From NCBI RefSeq assembly GCF_002197845.1, contig NZ_NIDE01000004.1, positions 930,001 to 994,000 on the forward strand: a DNA stretch of 64,000 nucleotides, given 5' to 3'. The notes under the pieces were generated by a model. It did not search any database and was not told the DNA's origin. It saw only the letters and a list, made by a program, of their open reading frames with translations. Origin of the DNA: Fimbriiglobus ruber. Its GTDB lineage: Bacteria > Planctomycetota > Planctomycetia > Gemmatales > Gemmataceae. This document shows, one piece after another, positions 49,272-57,520 of this stretch (its first letter is position 1; every line of letters begins with the position of its first letter). A program made the translations under genes and the position numbers.

Positions 49272-49303
49272 AAAAACCGCCGCCCGATCGCCGCGGGCGG
49301 CGG
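49272..49303 (-). terminator. intrinsic terminator between rpsD and rpoA
   Basis: On the minus strand CCGCCGCCCG (49294-49303) pairs with CGGGCGGCGG (49277-49286), followed by five T (49272-49276). A second hairpin (GGTCTGGC with GCCAGACC, about 49322-49342) stands directly before it, nearer the rpsD stop. Confidence 0.88.
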
Positions 49304-49357
49304 GAAAGTCATACCGTCTCGGGTCTGGCACCGCCAGACCGAGCGACGGACTCGCGA

Positions 49358-49993
49358 CTAGCGCGTCACAATTTCGATGATGAGCTGTTCGCGGATATCC
49401 GCGATGCGGGGGTCGACGTCCTGGCGGGTGGGGAGCCGGGTCATCTGACCTTCCGGCTCCTCGTTGTTGGTGATCGTCAGGAAGTCCGGCACCTGCGTCG
49501 GCGTCTGCTGGAGAGAGGTCTTCGCGAGCGTCTGACTCCGCGGGCGGACCTTCATCTTCACCTTGTCGCCCGGCTTGAGCAGCATGCTCGGGATGTCACA
49601 CTTGCGGCCGTTCACCTCGACGTGCCCGTGGGCGACGATCTGGCGGGCGCCGGCCCGGGACGGGGAAAACCCGAGCCGGTGAATGACGTTGTCGAGCCGC
49701 CGCTCCAGGATCGCGAGGAGAACTTCGCCGGTGTCGGCCGGGGACCGGGTGGCGAGTTCGAAGTACCGGCGGAACTGCCGCTCAAACACGCCGTAAAACC
49801 ATTTGAGGCGTTGCTTTTCGCGGAGACGGATGCCGTACTCGGACGTCTTGCTGCGGCGGGTGCCGTGCATCCCCGGGGGCGGGGCCTCGCGGTCGATCGG
49901 GCACTTCGGGCTGAAGCACCGCGAGCCCTTGAGGAACAACTTCATCTGCTCGCGGCGGCACCGCTTGCAAACCGAATCGAGGAAACGTGCCAT
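49358..49993 (-). CDS. rpsD: ribosomal protein S4, zinc-binding form
   Basis: 211 residues. The N-terminal Cys9-Cys12-Cys26-Cys31 set (VCKRCRR, RCFSPKC) would bind zinc. The core RLKWFYGVFERQFRRYFELA and the S4 RNA-binding domain (RLDNVIHRLGFSPSRAGARQ, IVAHGHVEVNGRKCDIPSML) follow. S4 starts 30S assembly and, in many bacteria, represses its own operon. No purine-rich ribosome-binding site; the start is preceded by CACACACATG. Upstream are two hairpins (50041-50064 and 50109-50166) that could be part of such control. Confidence 0.96.
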   Translation of the reverse strand: MARFLDSVCKRCRREQMKLFLKGSRCFSPKCPIDREAPPPGMHGTRRSKTSEYGIRLREKQRLKWFYGVFERQFRRYFELATRSPADTGEVLLAILERRLDNVIHRLGFSPSRAGARQIVAHGHVEVNGRKCDIPSMLLKPGDKVKMKVRPRSQTLAKTSLQQTPTQVPDFLTITNNEEPEGQMTRLPTRQDVDPRIADIREQLIIEIVTR

Positions 49994-50040
49994 GTGTGTG
50001 TGGGAGCGCCGTAGTCCGTGTCAGTGACAACAGGGGTCAT

Positions 50041-50064
50041 GTTCGGGCCACAATCGGCCCGAAC
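50041..50064 (-). promoter_or_regulatory. hairpin in the rpsD leader
   Basis: GTTCGGGCC and GGCCCGAAC pair over 9 bases with a 6-base loop. It lies about 50 bases ahead of the rpsD start and after the terminator-like hairpin. In other bacteria S4 binds a structured leader of this operon; whether this one is used is unknown. Confidence 0.5.
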
Positions 50065-50101
50065 GACCCGCCCCGGTGAACCCCTGAGTCGGTCCGGTGG
50101 C

Positions 50102-50166
50102 GGGAAAAAGAAAAGTGTCGGTGTCGCGTGTCTCACTGACAGCGACACCGACACCGACACTTTTCT
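50102..50166 (-). terminator. intrinsic-terminator-like hairpin between rpsK and rpsD
   Basis: On the minus strand AGAAAAGTGTCGGTGTCG (50149-50166) pairs perfectly over 18 bases with CGACACCGACACTTTTCT (50109-50126), followed by TTTTCCCG. The stem begins four bases after the rpsK stop. The arm contains tandem GTGTCG units that allow slipped pairing. Confidence 0.85.
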
Positions 50167-50170
50167 CGGA

Positions 50171-50551
50171 TCAAACGCGCCGTTTCTTCGGCGGGCGGCA
50201 GCCGTTGTGCGGCAGCGGCGTCACGTCTTCGATGGCCTTGACGTTCAGGCCGGCGGCTTGCAGGGCGGTGACGGCCGACTCGCGGCCAGCCCCCGGCCCC
50301 TTCACCCGGACTTCGATTTCCTTCACGCCGAACTTGGACGCCTTGCCGGCGGCCTCTTCGGCGGCCCGCTGGGCGGCGAACGGGGTGCTCTTCCGGCTGC
50401 CCTTGAACCCGACCGCCCCACCGGACGAGTGACACAGGGTGTCGCCGTTCGTGTCGGTGATGGTCACGATCGTGTTGTTGAACGTCGACTGCACGTGGGC
50501 GATGCCCCGGCTGACGTTGCGGCGGGCCTTTTTCTTCTTGCTCTTTGCCAT
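50171..50551 (-). CDS. rpsK: ribosomal protein S11
   Basis: 126 residues with the family marks [51 protein letters not shown] and the basic C-terminus [20 protein letters not shown]. Platform protein of the 30S subunit. The start lacks a clear ribosome-binding site (ACACACTCATG), as in rpsD and rpsM. Normal order in the alpha operon. Confidence 0.97.
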   Translation of the reverse strand: MAKSKKKKARRNVSRGIAHVQSTFNNTIVTITDTNGDTLCHSSGGAVGFKGSRKSTPFAAQRAAEEAAGKASKFGVKEIEVRVKGPGAGRESAVTALQAAGLNVKAIEDVTPLPHNGCRPPKKRRV

Positions 50552-50558
50552 GAGTGTG

Positions 50559-50663
50559 TGTCGGTGTCAGTGTCGGTAAAAGAATACCAACGGTGCGGTG
50601 CCCGCGGGTCGGCCGGCGAGCGGAGCGAAACCGCTTGCCACTGGCGCCGACACCGACACTGGC
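50559..50663 (-). repeat. imperfect inverted GTGTCGGTGTCG repeats between rpsM and rpsK
   Basis: The gap holds GTCGGTGTCAGTGTCGG (from 50559) and its imperfect complement CCGACACCGACACTGGC (to 50663). They use the same GTGTCG-type units as the hairpin in the next gap downstream. They may form a long weak hairpin around a GC-rich loop. There is no T-run. Confidence 0.6.
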
Positions 50664-50674
50664 ACCGCGACCGG

Positions 50675-51055
50675 TTACTTGTCCTTAACGCCCTTCTTCC
50701 CGGCGACTGTCTTCCGCGGCCCCTTCCGGGAGCGGGCATTCGTCTTGGTCCGCTGGCCGCGGCACGGCAGGCTCTTGCGGTGCCGTTCGCCGCGGTAGCT
50801 CTTGATTTCCTTGAGGCGCTGAATGTTGCCGCCATCGAACCGGCGGAGCGCCCCTTCAACCGTGTAGTCGCGGTCGATGATGACCGCCAGCCGGGCGACT
50901 TCGTCGTCGCTCAGTTCGCTCGCGCGGCGTTGCGGGTCGAGGCCGACCTTCTCGCACAACTCGAGCGACGTCGTCGGCCCGATCCCCTTGAGATATCGCA
51001 AGGAGATGTGGGTCGGTTTGTTCGGCGGAATGTCGACGCCTTGAATACGAGGCAT
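50675..51055 (-). CDS. rpsM: ribosomal protein S13
   Basis: 126 residues. It opens MPRIQGVDIPPNKPTHISLR and contains YLKGIGPTTSLELCEKVGLD and SYRGERHRKSLPCRGQRTKT, with a basic tail GPRKTVAGKKGVKDK. It contacts the A-site tRNA and the 50S subunit. Upstream is rpmJ, 74 bases away. No purine-rich site before its ATG. Confidence 0.97.
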   Translation of the reverse strand: MPRIQGVDIPPNKPTHISLRYLKGIGPTTSLELCEKVGLDPQRRASELSDDEVARLAVIIDRDYTVEGALRRFDGGNIQRLKEIKSYRGERHRKSLPCRGQRTKTNARSRKGPRKTVAGKKGVKDK

Positions 51056-51129
51056 GTCTGTCGAGTCCCGGAATCGCGGATGCGGGGGAGCGGTCGGCGC
51101 CCCACCCGATTGAGATACTGGTTTAAGGC

Positions 51130-51243
51130 CTAGCCTTGACGTTGCTTGTGGCGGGGGTCTTCACAAATGACGCGCACGACCCCTTTACGGCGGATCAGCT
51201 TACACTTCTCGCAAATGCGTTTGATCGAAGCCCGGACCTTCAT
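51130..51243 (-). CDS. rpmJ: ribosomal protein L36
   Basis: 37 residues read directly on the minus strand: [20 protein letters not shown], then [17 protein letters not shown]. The zinc ligands Cys11, Cys14, Cys27 and His32 are all present, so it is the C+ form. GGAG stands four bases before ATG 51243. It is first in the alpha operon, and a clear -10 box lies about 140 bases upstream. Confidence 0.96.
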   Translation of the reverse strand: MKVRASIKRICEKCKLIRRKGVVRVICEDPRHKQRQG

Positions 51244-51385
51244 GACTCCAACCTCACAACCACTTCTGCTGCCAAGTCTGGTAAACCTGTAGAGTATCGG
51301 GGGTCAGAATTTCGGCAAGAGCGCGCCGTGAAAAAGCGCGACTGACAGCGAATGCCGGCCTCGAAACTCGTCGGGTACGTGACGC

Positions 51386-51412
51386 ATTATACGCGGAGCT
51401 GAAATAGACCAA
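51386..51412 (-). promoter_or_regulatory. predicted promoter of the alpha operon
   Basis: On the minus strand a perfect TATAAT (51386-51391) is preceded at 15 bases by TTGGTC (51407-51412), a half match to the -35 box. It would start a leader of about 135 bases ahead of rpmJ. infA and secY, which often precede rpmJ, are not here. The -35 choice is uncertain. Confidence 0.6.
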
Positions 51413-51523
51413 TACGTCCGGATAAGACTCACCGGAGCGGGGATTCACCGGCGGCGGGAGCTATTAGGCGATTTGAGCTGATCATTTTGGAACTGCCCCA
51501 TTCCGCCGACCGCGGTGCTTCTT

Positions 51524-52123
51524 TTAAACACCTCCGAAGAGCCGCACGACCGGTGTGGCGAAGCCCGGTAGCAGATCGGAGCAAGTCAGGTTGTCGCCCG
51601 AACGGAAAATCTGTGCGGGTTGATCAAGCCGGTGGGCAGTTACAGTCTGCTCGTCCGGGTCAAGAATCCAAACGACCAACGTGCCGGCATCGAGATATTC
51701 GGTCACTTTGCTCGCGATTTCCGGTTGCGTATCGTTCTTGCTCCTGATTTCGACAACGATTTCAGGGATCGTTTCGAGATAACCTTCTTTGGATTCGCGA
51801 ATCGGAAATGAACGTGCCAAGATAAATGCGGCATCGGCCCCCACGACGCGATCGGGATTCCGACGCAACACGATCCCGACTTCTCCACGCGCCGCTCCGA
51901 GCCCCTGATCTTCTGCTCCCGTCAATAAAACACTCGCGATTCGTGCCTGATACTTACCGTGCGTGTTACCCGGCGGGGCCATGACCACGAGCCTCCCGTT
52001 GTCCAATTCGTAGCGCACGTCCCCGGTCGGTAAGCAGGTCGGCAGGGCGGCCATATCAGCCGCGGTCAGATAACGCCGCACGCGCGGGGATATTCGGTCG
52101 GTTATCAGGGTCGCGGTACTCAT
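51524..52123 (-). CDS. Uma2 family (DUF820) putative endonuclease
   Basis: 199 residues. PD-(D/E)xK-like fold with VRYELDNGRLVVMAPPG near residue 37, the VVGADAAFILA strand with the catalytic Asp (about 97) and PEIVVEIRSKND with Glu-x-Lys-like residues (about 122), then EYLDAGTLVVWILDPDEQTV. These genes are numerous in planctomycetes and cyanobacteria; their function is not established. No partner gene. Confidence 0.9.
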   Translation of the reverse strand: MSTATLITDRISPRVRRYLTAADMAALPTCLPTGDVRYELDNGRLVVMAPPGNTHGKYQARIASVLLTGAEDQGLGAARGEVGIVLRRNPDRVVGADAAFILARSFPIRESKEGYLETIPEIVVEIRSKNDTQPEIASKVTEYLDAGTLVVWILDPDEQTVTAHRLDQPAQIFRSGDNLTCSDLLPGFATPVVRLFGGV

Positions 52124-52365
52124 GCCGGCATTTTACCTCACCTGCAGCCCGATATGCCAGTCGGCTGCGAAAACGGCCGGCGAGCGGCGAGTTCACACAA
52201 TGCGGCCGTTTCAATGAAACTCAAGACACCTCACCCCACACTTCCTCAGTAATCGGTCGGCAAACTCCCCGCGGGTCGTACACTTTCCCTCGCCGGGGCA
52301 CCCGCGCTGAGTTGGATGGTGCGGCCCGCGTTCCGGCTCGTTGACCCCGCGGATACGATTGAGGC

Positions 52366-53544
52366 ATGAACGACTGGCACCTGGCCCGCGGCTACAAGTA
52401 TGCGGGCATCGTGAGCGGACTTCGCACCGAACCGAACCGCCGCGATCTGGCGGTCGTCGTCTCCGACACCCCGGCGACCGCGGCCGGGGTGTTCACCCAG
52501 AACCGGGTGTGTGCCGCCCCCGTCCACATTAGCCGCGCGCGACTCCCGCGAACGGACGCCCGGGCCATCGTCATCTGCTCCGGCAACGCCAACGCTTGCA
52601 CCGGCGACCAGGGGATGCGGGACGCCGAGCGGATGGCCGAGCTGGTGGCCCGGGAAATCGACTGCCAGCCGAATCAGGTACTCGTCGCCTCCACGGGCGT
52701 GATCGGTCGACCGCTGCCGATGCCCGTCCTCGAAGCCGGCATCCCCAAGGCCGTGGCAGCGGTCCGCGACGGCCGGGACGCGCTGGACCACGCGGCCCAT
52801 GCGATCCTGACGACCGACACGAAAATCAAGGTCTCGACGCGGAAACTGGGTGACTATTCGGTGACGGGTTTTGCCAAGGGCGCGGCGATGATCGGGCCGA
52901 ACATGGCCACCATGCTCGGCTTCGTCCTGACCGACGCCCCGCTGCCGGCCGACTTCCTCCACACCACCCTCAAACGGGCCGCCGACCAGACGTTTAACTG
53001 CATCAGCGTCGAGGGCCACACCAGCACGAACGACACGGTCTTCATGCTGGCGAACGGGACTGGCAGCCCGCTGGCCGGGGCGGAGCTGGAAGCGTTCGAG
53101 CCGGCGATTCACGCCGTCTGCGCCGACCTCGCCCGGCAGATCGCGGCGGACGCGGAAGGCGCAAACCACCTCATCACCCTCGACGTGGACGGCTGCCGGT
53201 CCGATCACGACGCCAGGACCATCGCGAAGGCGGTCGCCGAAAGCGCGCTCGTGAAGACGGCCGTGTTCGGTGCGGACCCGAACTGGGGCCGCGTCGTCTC
53301 CGCGGCCGGGTACGCGGGCGTGCCGTTTGAGGAAAAGGACCTCTCGCTCTGGATGGGCGATCTGCTACTCTACCGCGACGGCCAGCCCCTCCCCTTCGAC
53401 GCCACCGCCGCCTCCGGTTACCTGAAACACAACCGGGACGTCCACTTCCGGCTCAAGTTCAAACTCGGCACCGGACGGTGTACCTTCTACACCTGCGACC
53501 TGACGCACGAATACGTGACGTTGAACGCCGATTACACGACGTAG
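52366..53544 (+). CDS. argJ: bifunctional ornithine acetyltransferase / N-acetylglutamate synthase
   Basis: 392 residues. It transfers acetyl from N-acetylornithine to glutamate in arginine biosynthesis. The autocleavage site is in KGAAMIGPNMATMLGF (about 178-193), where Thr of ATML becomes the nucleophile of the beta chain. Also GVFTQNRVCAAPVHISRARL, ICSGNANACTGDQGMRDAE and FGADPNWGRVVSAAGYAG. Normal length; both chains intact. Whether it can use acetyl-CoA cannot be told. It precedes an ABC transporter set by 41 bases, which is unrelated in function. Confidence 0.96.
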   Translation: MNDWHLARGYKYAGIVSGLRTEPNRRDLAVVVSDTPATAAGVFTQNRVCAAPVHISRARLPRTDARAIVICSGNANACTGDQGMRDAERMAELVAREIDCQPNQVLVASTGVIGRPLPMPVLEAGIPKAVAAVRDGRDALDHAAHAILTTDTKIKVSTRKLGDYSVTGFAKGAAMIGPNMATMLGFVLTDAPLPADFLHTTLKRAADQTFNCISVEGHTSTNDTVFMLANGTGSPLAGAELEAFEPAIHAVCADLARQIAADAEGANHLITLDVDGCRSDHDARTIAKAVAESALVKTAVFGADPNWGRVVSAAGYAGVPFEEKDLSLWMGDLLLYRDGQPLPFDATAASGYLKHNRDVHFRLKFKLGTGRCTFYTCDLTHEYVTLNADYTT

Positions 53545-53585
53545 AATCGTTCGGGAAGACGGACCGACCTGACGCCGCGAGCCCT

Positions 53586-54542
53586 ATGAGCCTGCTCCTC
53601 GAACTCGACTCGATCACCCGCGAGTTCGGCGCGTTCACCGCGCTGCACGGGATCACGCTGCGCCTGCCACCGGGCCGCGTCGGGCTGCTCGGGCCGAACG
53701 GGGCCGGGAAGTCGACGCTGCTCAAGATCCTGATGGGCCTGATCCCGCCCAGCTCGGGCGTGGGCCGCGTCCTCGACCAACCCCTCGGCGGCGACAGCGA
53801 CAGTGCCGCCAACTGGAAGCTACGGCGGCTCATCGGGTTCATGCCGGAGGCGGACGCGCTGGTGCCGGGGTTGACCGGGATCGAGTACGTCAGCCTGGCC
53901 GGGCAGCTGTACGGGATGTCCCGCCGGCAATCGCAGCGGCGGGCCCACGAGGTGCTGTCGTACCTCGGCCTGGAAGAAGCACGCTACCGGAACGTGGAGG
54001 AGTATTCCGCCGGCATGAAGCAGCGGGCGAAACTGGCCCAGGCGCTCGTACACGACCCGCCCGTGCTATTGCTAGATGAGCCGACCAGCGGGCTCGACCC
54101 GGCCGGGCGAGATACGATGCTGAACCTGATCCGCGAACTCGGCACGGATCACGGTAAGTCCGTGATCCTGTCGACCCATCTCTTGGCGGACGTTCAGGCC
54201 GTGTGTCAGCAGGTGGTCATCATCGCGGGCGGGTCGGTCCGCGGTCAGGGAACGGTCGAAGAACTGTGTGCCCGGCGGGCAGACCGGTTCAAGCTCCGGG
54301 TCCAGGGCGACACGACCCGGTTCCGCGACGACCTGCTGAACGAAGGGGTGGCGGTTCTCGCCGAGAACGGTCAGGGCGAGTTGCGCGTGACCGTCCCGGC
54401 CGGGTGGTCGAACCTCGCGTTCTTTAAACTGGCCGACGTCAACGACGTCATCATCCGCGCCCTGTTGCGGGACGACGAGACGCTGGAGGAACTGTTTCTG
54501 CGGACCGTCAACGACGGCCCCATCAAACAGATGGTGGGCTAG
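53586..54542 (+). CDS. ABC transporter ATP-binding protein (ABC-2 type)
   Basis: 318 residues from ATG 53586. Walker A GPNGAGKSTLLKIL, Q-loop region IGFMPEADALVPGLTG, signature EYSAGMKQRAKLAQAL, Walker B PPVLLLDEPTSGLDPAG, H-loop SVILSTHLL. A C-terminal domain of about 90 residues follows. It feeds the permease gene 32 bases downstream. Substrate unknown; such sets often serve export or surface assembly. Confidence 0.93.
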   Translation: MSLLLELDSITREFGAFTALHGITLRLPPGRVGLLGPNGAGKSTLLKILMGLIPPSSGVGRVLDQPLGGDSDSAANWKLRRLIGFMPEADALVPGLTGIEYVSLAGQLYGMSRRQSQRRAHEVLSYLGLEEARYRNVEEYSAGMKQRAKLAQALVHDPPVLLLDEPTSGLDPAGRDTMLNLIRELGTDHGKSVILSTHLLADVQAVCQQVVIIAGGSVRGQGTVEELCARRADRFKLRVQGDTTRFRDDLLNEGVAVLAENGQGELRVTVPAGWSNLAFFKLADVNDVIIRALLRDDETLEELFLRTVNDGPIKQMVG

Positions 54543-54574
54543 CCCGATCAACCCGACCGCGGACTACACGTACC

Positions 54575-55513
54575 ATGCCTACACCCACCGACGCCCTCCT
54601 TCGCTACCGCCCCTGGCGGGGCAACCTGCGCGGGCCGTGGTTCGCGTCGGTGGCGATGGCCCGGGTGTCGCTCCGGCTGATGTTCCGCCGCAAGCTCTTC
54701 TGGGCGCTGTACGCCCTCGCCGCGCTGATCTTCTTCTTCTTCTTTTACGGCCAGTACCTCGTCGTCTGGATTCAGCTCCAGACCGCGAACCAGACGGTGA
54801 TGTTCGCCGGCATCCCGATCAAGGCCGCCGACCTGACCCGTTTCCTCGACCGCCTCGCGCTCAACGGCACCGCCCACACGTACGGGAGCTTCATCTGGTT
54901 CCAGGGCTACGTGGTGATGATTATCCTGGCGCTCGCCGGGGCGATCCTCGTCGGGAACGACTTCCACCACGGCAGCCTGCCGTTTTACCTGAGTAAGCCG
55001 ATCGGGCGATGGCATTACGTCATGGGCAAGTGCCTCGGCGCGGCCGCGTTCGTCAACCTGCTGACCACCCTCCCGGCCCTGGTACTCTACATTCAAGCCG
55101 GCTTGCTGTACGACTGGCAGGAATACTACGTCGACCACTGGCGCGAACTCGTCGGCATACTCGGGTACGGTGCGATCCTGACTATCACCCTCAGCCTGCT
55201 CCTCGTAGCCACCGCCGTCTGGCTGAGGCGGACGGTGCCGCTCGTGATGGTTTGGGCCGGGGTCTTCGTCCTCTGCCGCACGTTGTCGGCGTTCCTCGTG
55301 GACGGCCAGCATTTGCCCGAGCGGTGGCGGCTGATCGACCTCTGGAACGACATGTACCTCCTCGGCTTGTGGATGCTCGGGGCCGAGCGGGAGTCGATCC
55401 GCCCGATCAACCAGCCCGAGTTCTGGGAGGCCGCCGTGGCGGTGAGCGGGGTCTGTATTGCGTGCCTGCTTTTCCTCCGGCGGCGGATTCAGGCGGTCGA
55501 GATCGTGTCGTGA
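54575..55513 (+). CDS. ABC-2 type transporter permease
   Basis: 312 residues with about six membrane helices: LFWALYALAALIFFFFFYGQ, YVVMIILALAGAILVGNDF, VNLLTTLPALVLYIQAGLL, YGAILTITLSLLLVATAVWL, PLVMVWAGVFVLCRTLSAFL and a last one near AVSGVCIACLLFL. It is flanked by two ATP-binding genes on the same strand. One permease with two different ATPases suggests either a heterodimer or a lost second permease gene after the third gene. Confidence 0.9.
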   Translation: MPTPTDALLRYRPWRGNLRGPWFASVAMARVSLRLMFRRKLFWALYALAALIFFFFFYGQYLVVWIQLQTANQTVMFAGIPIKAADLTRFLDRLALNGTAHTYGSFIWFQGYVVMIILALAGAILVGNDFHHGSLPFYLSKPIGRWHYVMGKCLGAAAFVNLLTTLPALVLYIQAGLLYDWQEYYVDHWRELVGILGYGAILTITLSLLLVATAVWLRRTVPLVMVWAGVFVLCRTLSAFLVDGQHLPERWRLIDLWNDMYLLGLWMLGAERESIRPINQPEFWEAAVAVSGVCIACLLFLRRRIQAVEIVS

Positions 55514-55559
55514 CGTCCGACAATTGCTAACACTACCGACGACGGCGACGGGAAACCGA

Positions 55560-56618
55560 ATGAAAACCGAATTCCGCGATACGGGTGTACTCGTGAATAC
55601 TCCGCCGCCGCGAAACGGGAACCCGACCAGCTCGCCTTCCCCCGATCCCGTCGCGAAATCTCCGGTGGCGGACGCCCTTCCCCCGCTCCTGCTTTTCGAA
55701 CACGCGTCCAAGTGGTACGGCCCGGTCCTGGCGTTGAACCAGGTGACGCTGGAGTTGACGAGCGGGATTACGGGCCTGGTCGGGGCGAACGGGGCCGGGA
55801 AATCGACCCTCATCCGGCTCGCCACCGGGCAAACCCAGCCGACTATCGGCCGCGTGACCGTCCGCGGCGTGGACGCGTGGGACTGGCGGGCACGGGAGTT
55901 GGTCGGGTACTGCCCCGACCACGACGCCTTTTACGAGGACATGTCGGGTCGCACGTTCGTGTACTCGATGGCCCGCCTCTGCGGATTCGACCGGGCCGAA
56001 TCGCGGCGCCGGACCGAAGGCGTACTCGACCGCGTCGGCATGACCGACCGGGCGGACCGTAAACTCCGCGGGTACTCGAAGGGGATGCGGCAGCGGATCA
56101 AGCTCGCGCAAGCGTTGCTGCCCGACCCCGAACTACTCGTCCTGGACGAACCGCTCTCGGGCGTCGACCCGGTGGGGCGACAGGATCTGCTGGAGTTGTT
56201 CCGGTCGCTCGCCGGCCAGGGGAAGTGCCTGCTCATCTCCAGCCACGAACTGGAAGAATTGGAGAAGCTGACGAATCACGTCGCGATCATGGCCCGGGGA
56301 CGGATCGCCGCCGTGGGAACGCTCCAACAGATCCGCGACTTGATGGAAGATTTTCCGTTGTCCGTCCGCGTCGACTCGGACCGCCCGCGCGACCTGGCCC
56401 GTCGGCTCCTCGAAGTGCCGGACGTGATCGGCTGCGACATCAGCGGCGACGACGCGGGCGGCTCGGTGGTGGTACGAGCCAGGCACCCGAAGCGGTTCTT
56501 CCAGACGTTCGGCCGACTGGTGGTCGATGAAATGATCGAAGTGCGCGGGCTGGAACCGCTCGACGATTCTGCCCACGCGATTCTTGGCTATTTATTGGGC
56601 GGCAGTGGGAAGACCTGA
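55560..56618 (+). CDS. ABC transporter ATP-binding protein, second subunit
   Basis: 352 residues from ATG 55560. After a Pro-rich start of about 40 residues come Walker A GANGAGKSTLIRLA, signature GYSKGMRQRIKLAQAL, Walker B LLVLDEPLSGVDPVG and LLISSHELEELEKL. It lies 46 bases after the permease gene. Hairpin element copy C starts 30 bases past its stop, where a further permease gene might be expected. Substrate unknown. Confidence 0.93.
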   Translation: MKTEFRDTGVLVNTPPPRNGNPTSSPSPDPVAKSPVADALPPLLLFEHASKWYGPVLALNQVTLELTSGITGLVGANGAGKSTLIRLATGQTQPTIGRVTVRGVDAWDWRARELVGYCPDHDAFYEDMSGRTFVYSMARLCGFDRAESRRRTEGVLDRVGMTDRADRKLRGYSKGMRQRIKLAQALLPDPELLVLDEPLSGVDPVGRQDLLELFRSLAGQGKCLLISSHELEELEKLTNHVAIMARGRIAAVGTLQQIRDLMEDFPLSVRVDSDRPRDLARRLLEVPDVIGCDISGDDAGGSVVVRARHPKRFFQTFGRLVVDEMIEVRGLEPLDDSAHAILGYLLGGSGKT

Positions 56619-56648
56619 GCGGCCGTCGAAAATGCCAGTACAAGTCGT

Positions 56649-56799
56649 TTGCGCAAATTTGGAGTGCGGCGCTTTACCGCCGCTTTTGCTTTTAAAAATT
56701 TAAAGTCAAAAGCCCTTCACCAAGTCGAAAACGACTTCGCCCTGGTCTGCTTTTAAAAACAAAAGCGGCGATAAAGCGCCGCACTCCAAATTTGCGCAA
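56649..56799. repeat. dispersed hairpin element, copy C (151 bp)
   Basis: Arms of about 48 bases start TTGCGCAAATTTGGAGTGCG and end with its complement at 56799. They have two mismatches, one at the same C/T place as copy A. The spacer is about 55 bases and includes a small AAGTCG/CGACTT hairpin. It lies between two convergent genes. Confidence 0.9.
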
Positions 56800-56859
56800 T
56801 TTGTGACACATGTGTGACGCACTGGGCATACGACGGAAACGGTCTGACCCACTCACTGT

Positions 56860-57312
56860 TCAAACCGCCTCGGCGGGTTCCCGCACGGTTTTTTCACTGA
56901 GCGGCCGTTTGCCACGTGGCAGCTTGACGACCAGCACGGAACACGGGGCGTCGCGCATCACCTTCTCGGCCACGCTGCCCATGTTCGGCTTGTCGACGAC
57001 GTTGTGCCCGTGCGTGCCGATGGCGATCACGTCGACGCCCGCCTCGGCCGCGTGCCGAACGATTTCGGTCGCCGGGTCGCCATCAAGGAGTACGTGCGTG
57101 ACCGATATCTTCGGATTCGACGGTCGGATCTGTTCGAGCTGCGAGCGCCACCGGGCCCGGGCGGCCGCCGGCTCGCCAGGACTCGGGCTGTACACGTAGA
57201 CGATGATCAGGCTCGCGCCGTACGTTTCGGCTAACCCGAGGGCGTGGAAATACGCCTGGTTTGAATAGGACGAGAAATCCGTCGGGTACAAAATCTTTTT
57301 GATACGGATCAT
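56860..57312 (-). CDS. universal stress protein (UspA family)
   Basis: 150 residues of the Usp fold: KKILYPTDFSSYSNQAYFHA at the start and the nucleotide-binding GTHGHN with GSVAEKVMRDAPCSVLVVK near the end (G-2x-G-9x-G-S/T pattern, kept). ATP-binding type. It may respond to starvation or redox stress. The C-terminal 15 residues are an extra polar tail. Transcribed alone, convergent with the ABC set. Confidence 0.93.
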   Translation of the reverse strand: MIRIKKILYPTDFSSYSNQAYFHALGLAETYGASLIIVYVYSPSPGEPAAARARWRSQLEQIRPSNPKISVTHVLLDGDPATEIVRHAAEAGVDVIAIGTHGHNVVDKPNMGSVAEKVMRDAPCSVLVVKLPRGKRPLSEKTVREPAEAV

Positions 57313-57520
57313 GTGAGACTCCCGCTGGGGCGGGGTGCATCCGAGCGCCCGAGACCCATGTTCTTTTATTTATACCAACGCACCACGTGGTTTGCCACAG
57401 CGCATCACCGGCTCACCACACGACCGGACGGTCCCACTTGCCGTTTGTGCCCCGCGTTCGGTATGGTCAAGTCACTTAGGCAAACCGCGTACCACTGACC
57501 CCGACCTCCCGGACGACGCG

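Noticed and set aside
53586-56618. Arginine transport operon together with argJ
   Set aside because: The permease is ABC-2 type, not an amino acid importer, and no binding protein is present. Adjacency alone is weak evidence.
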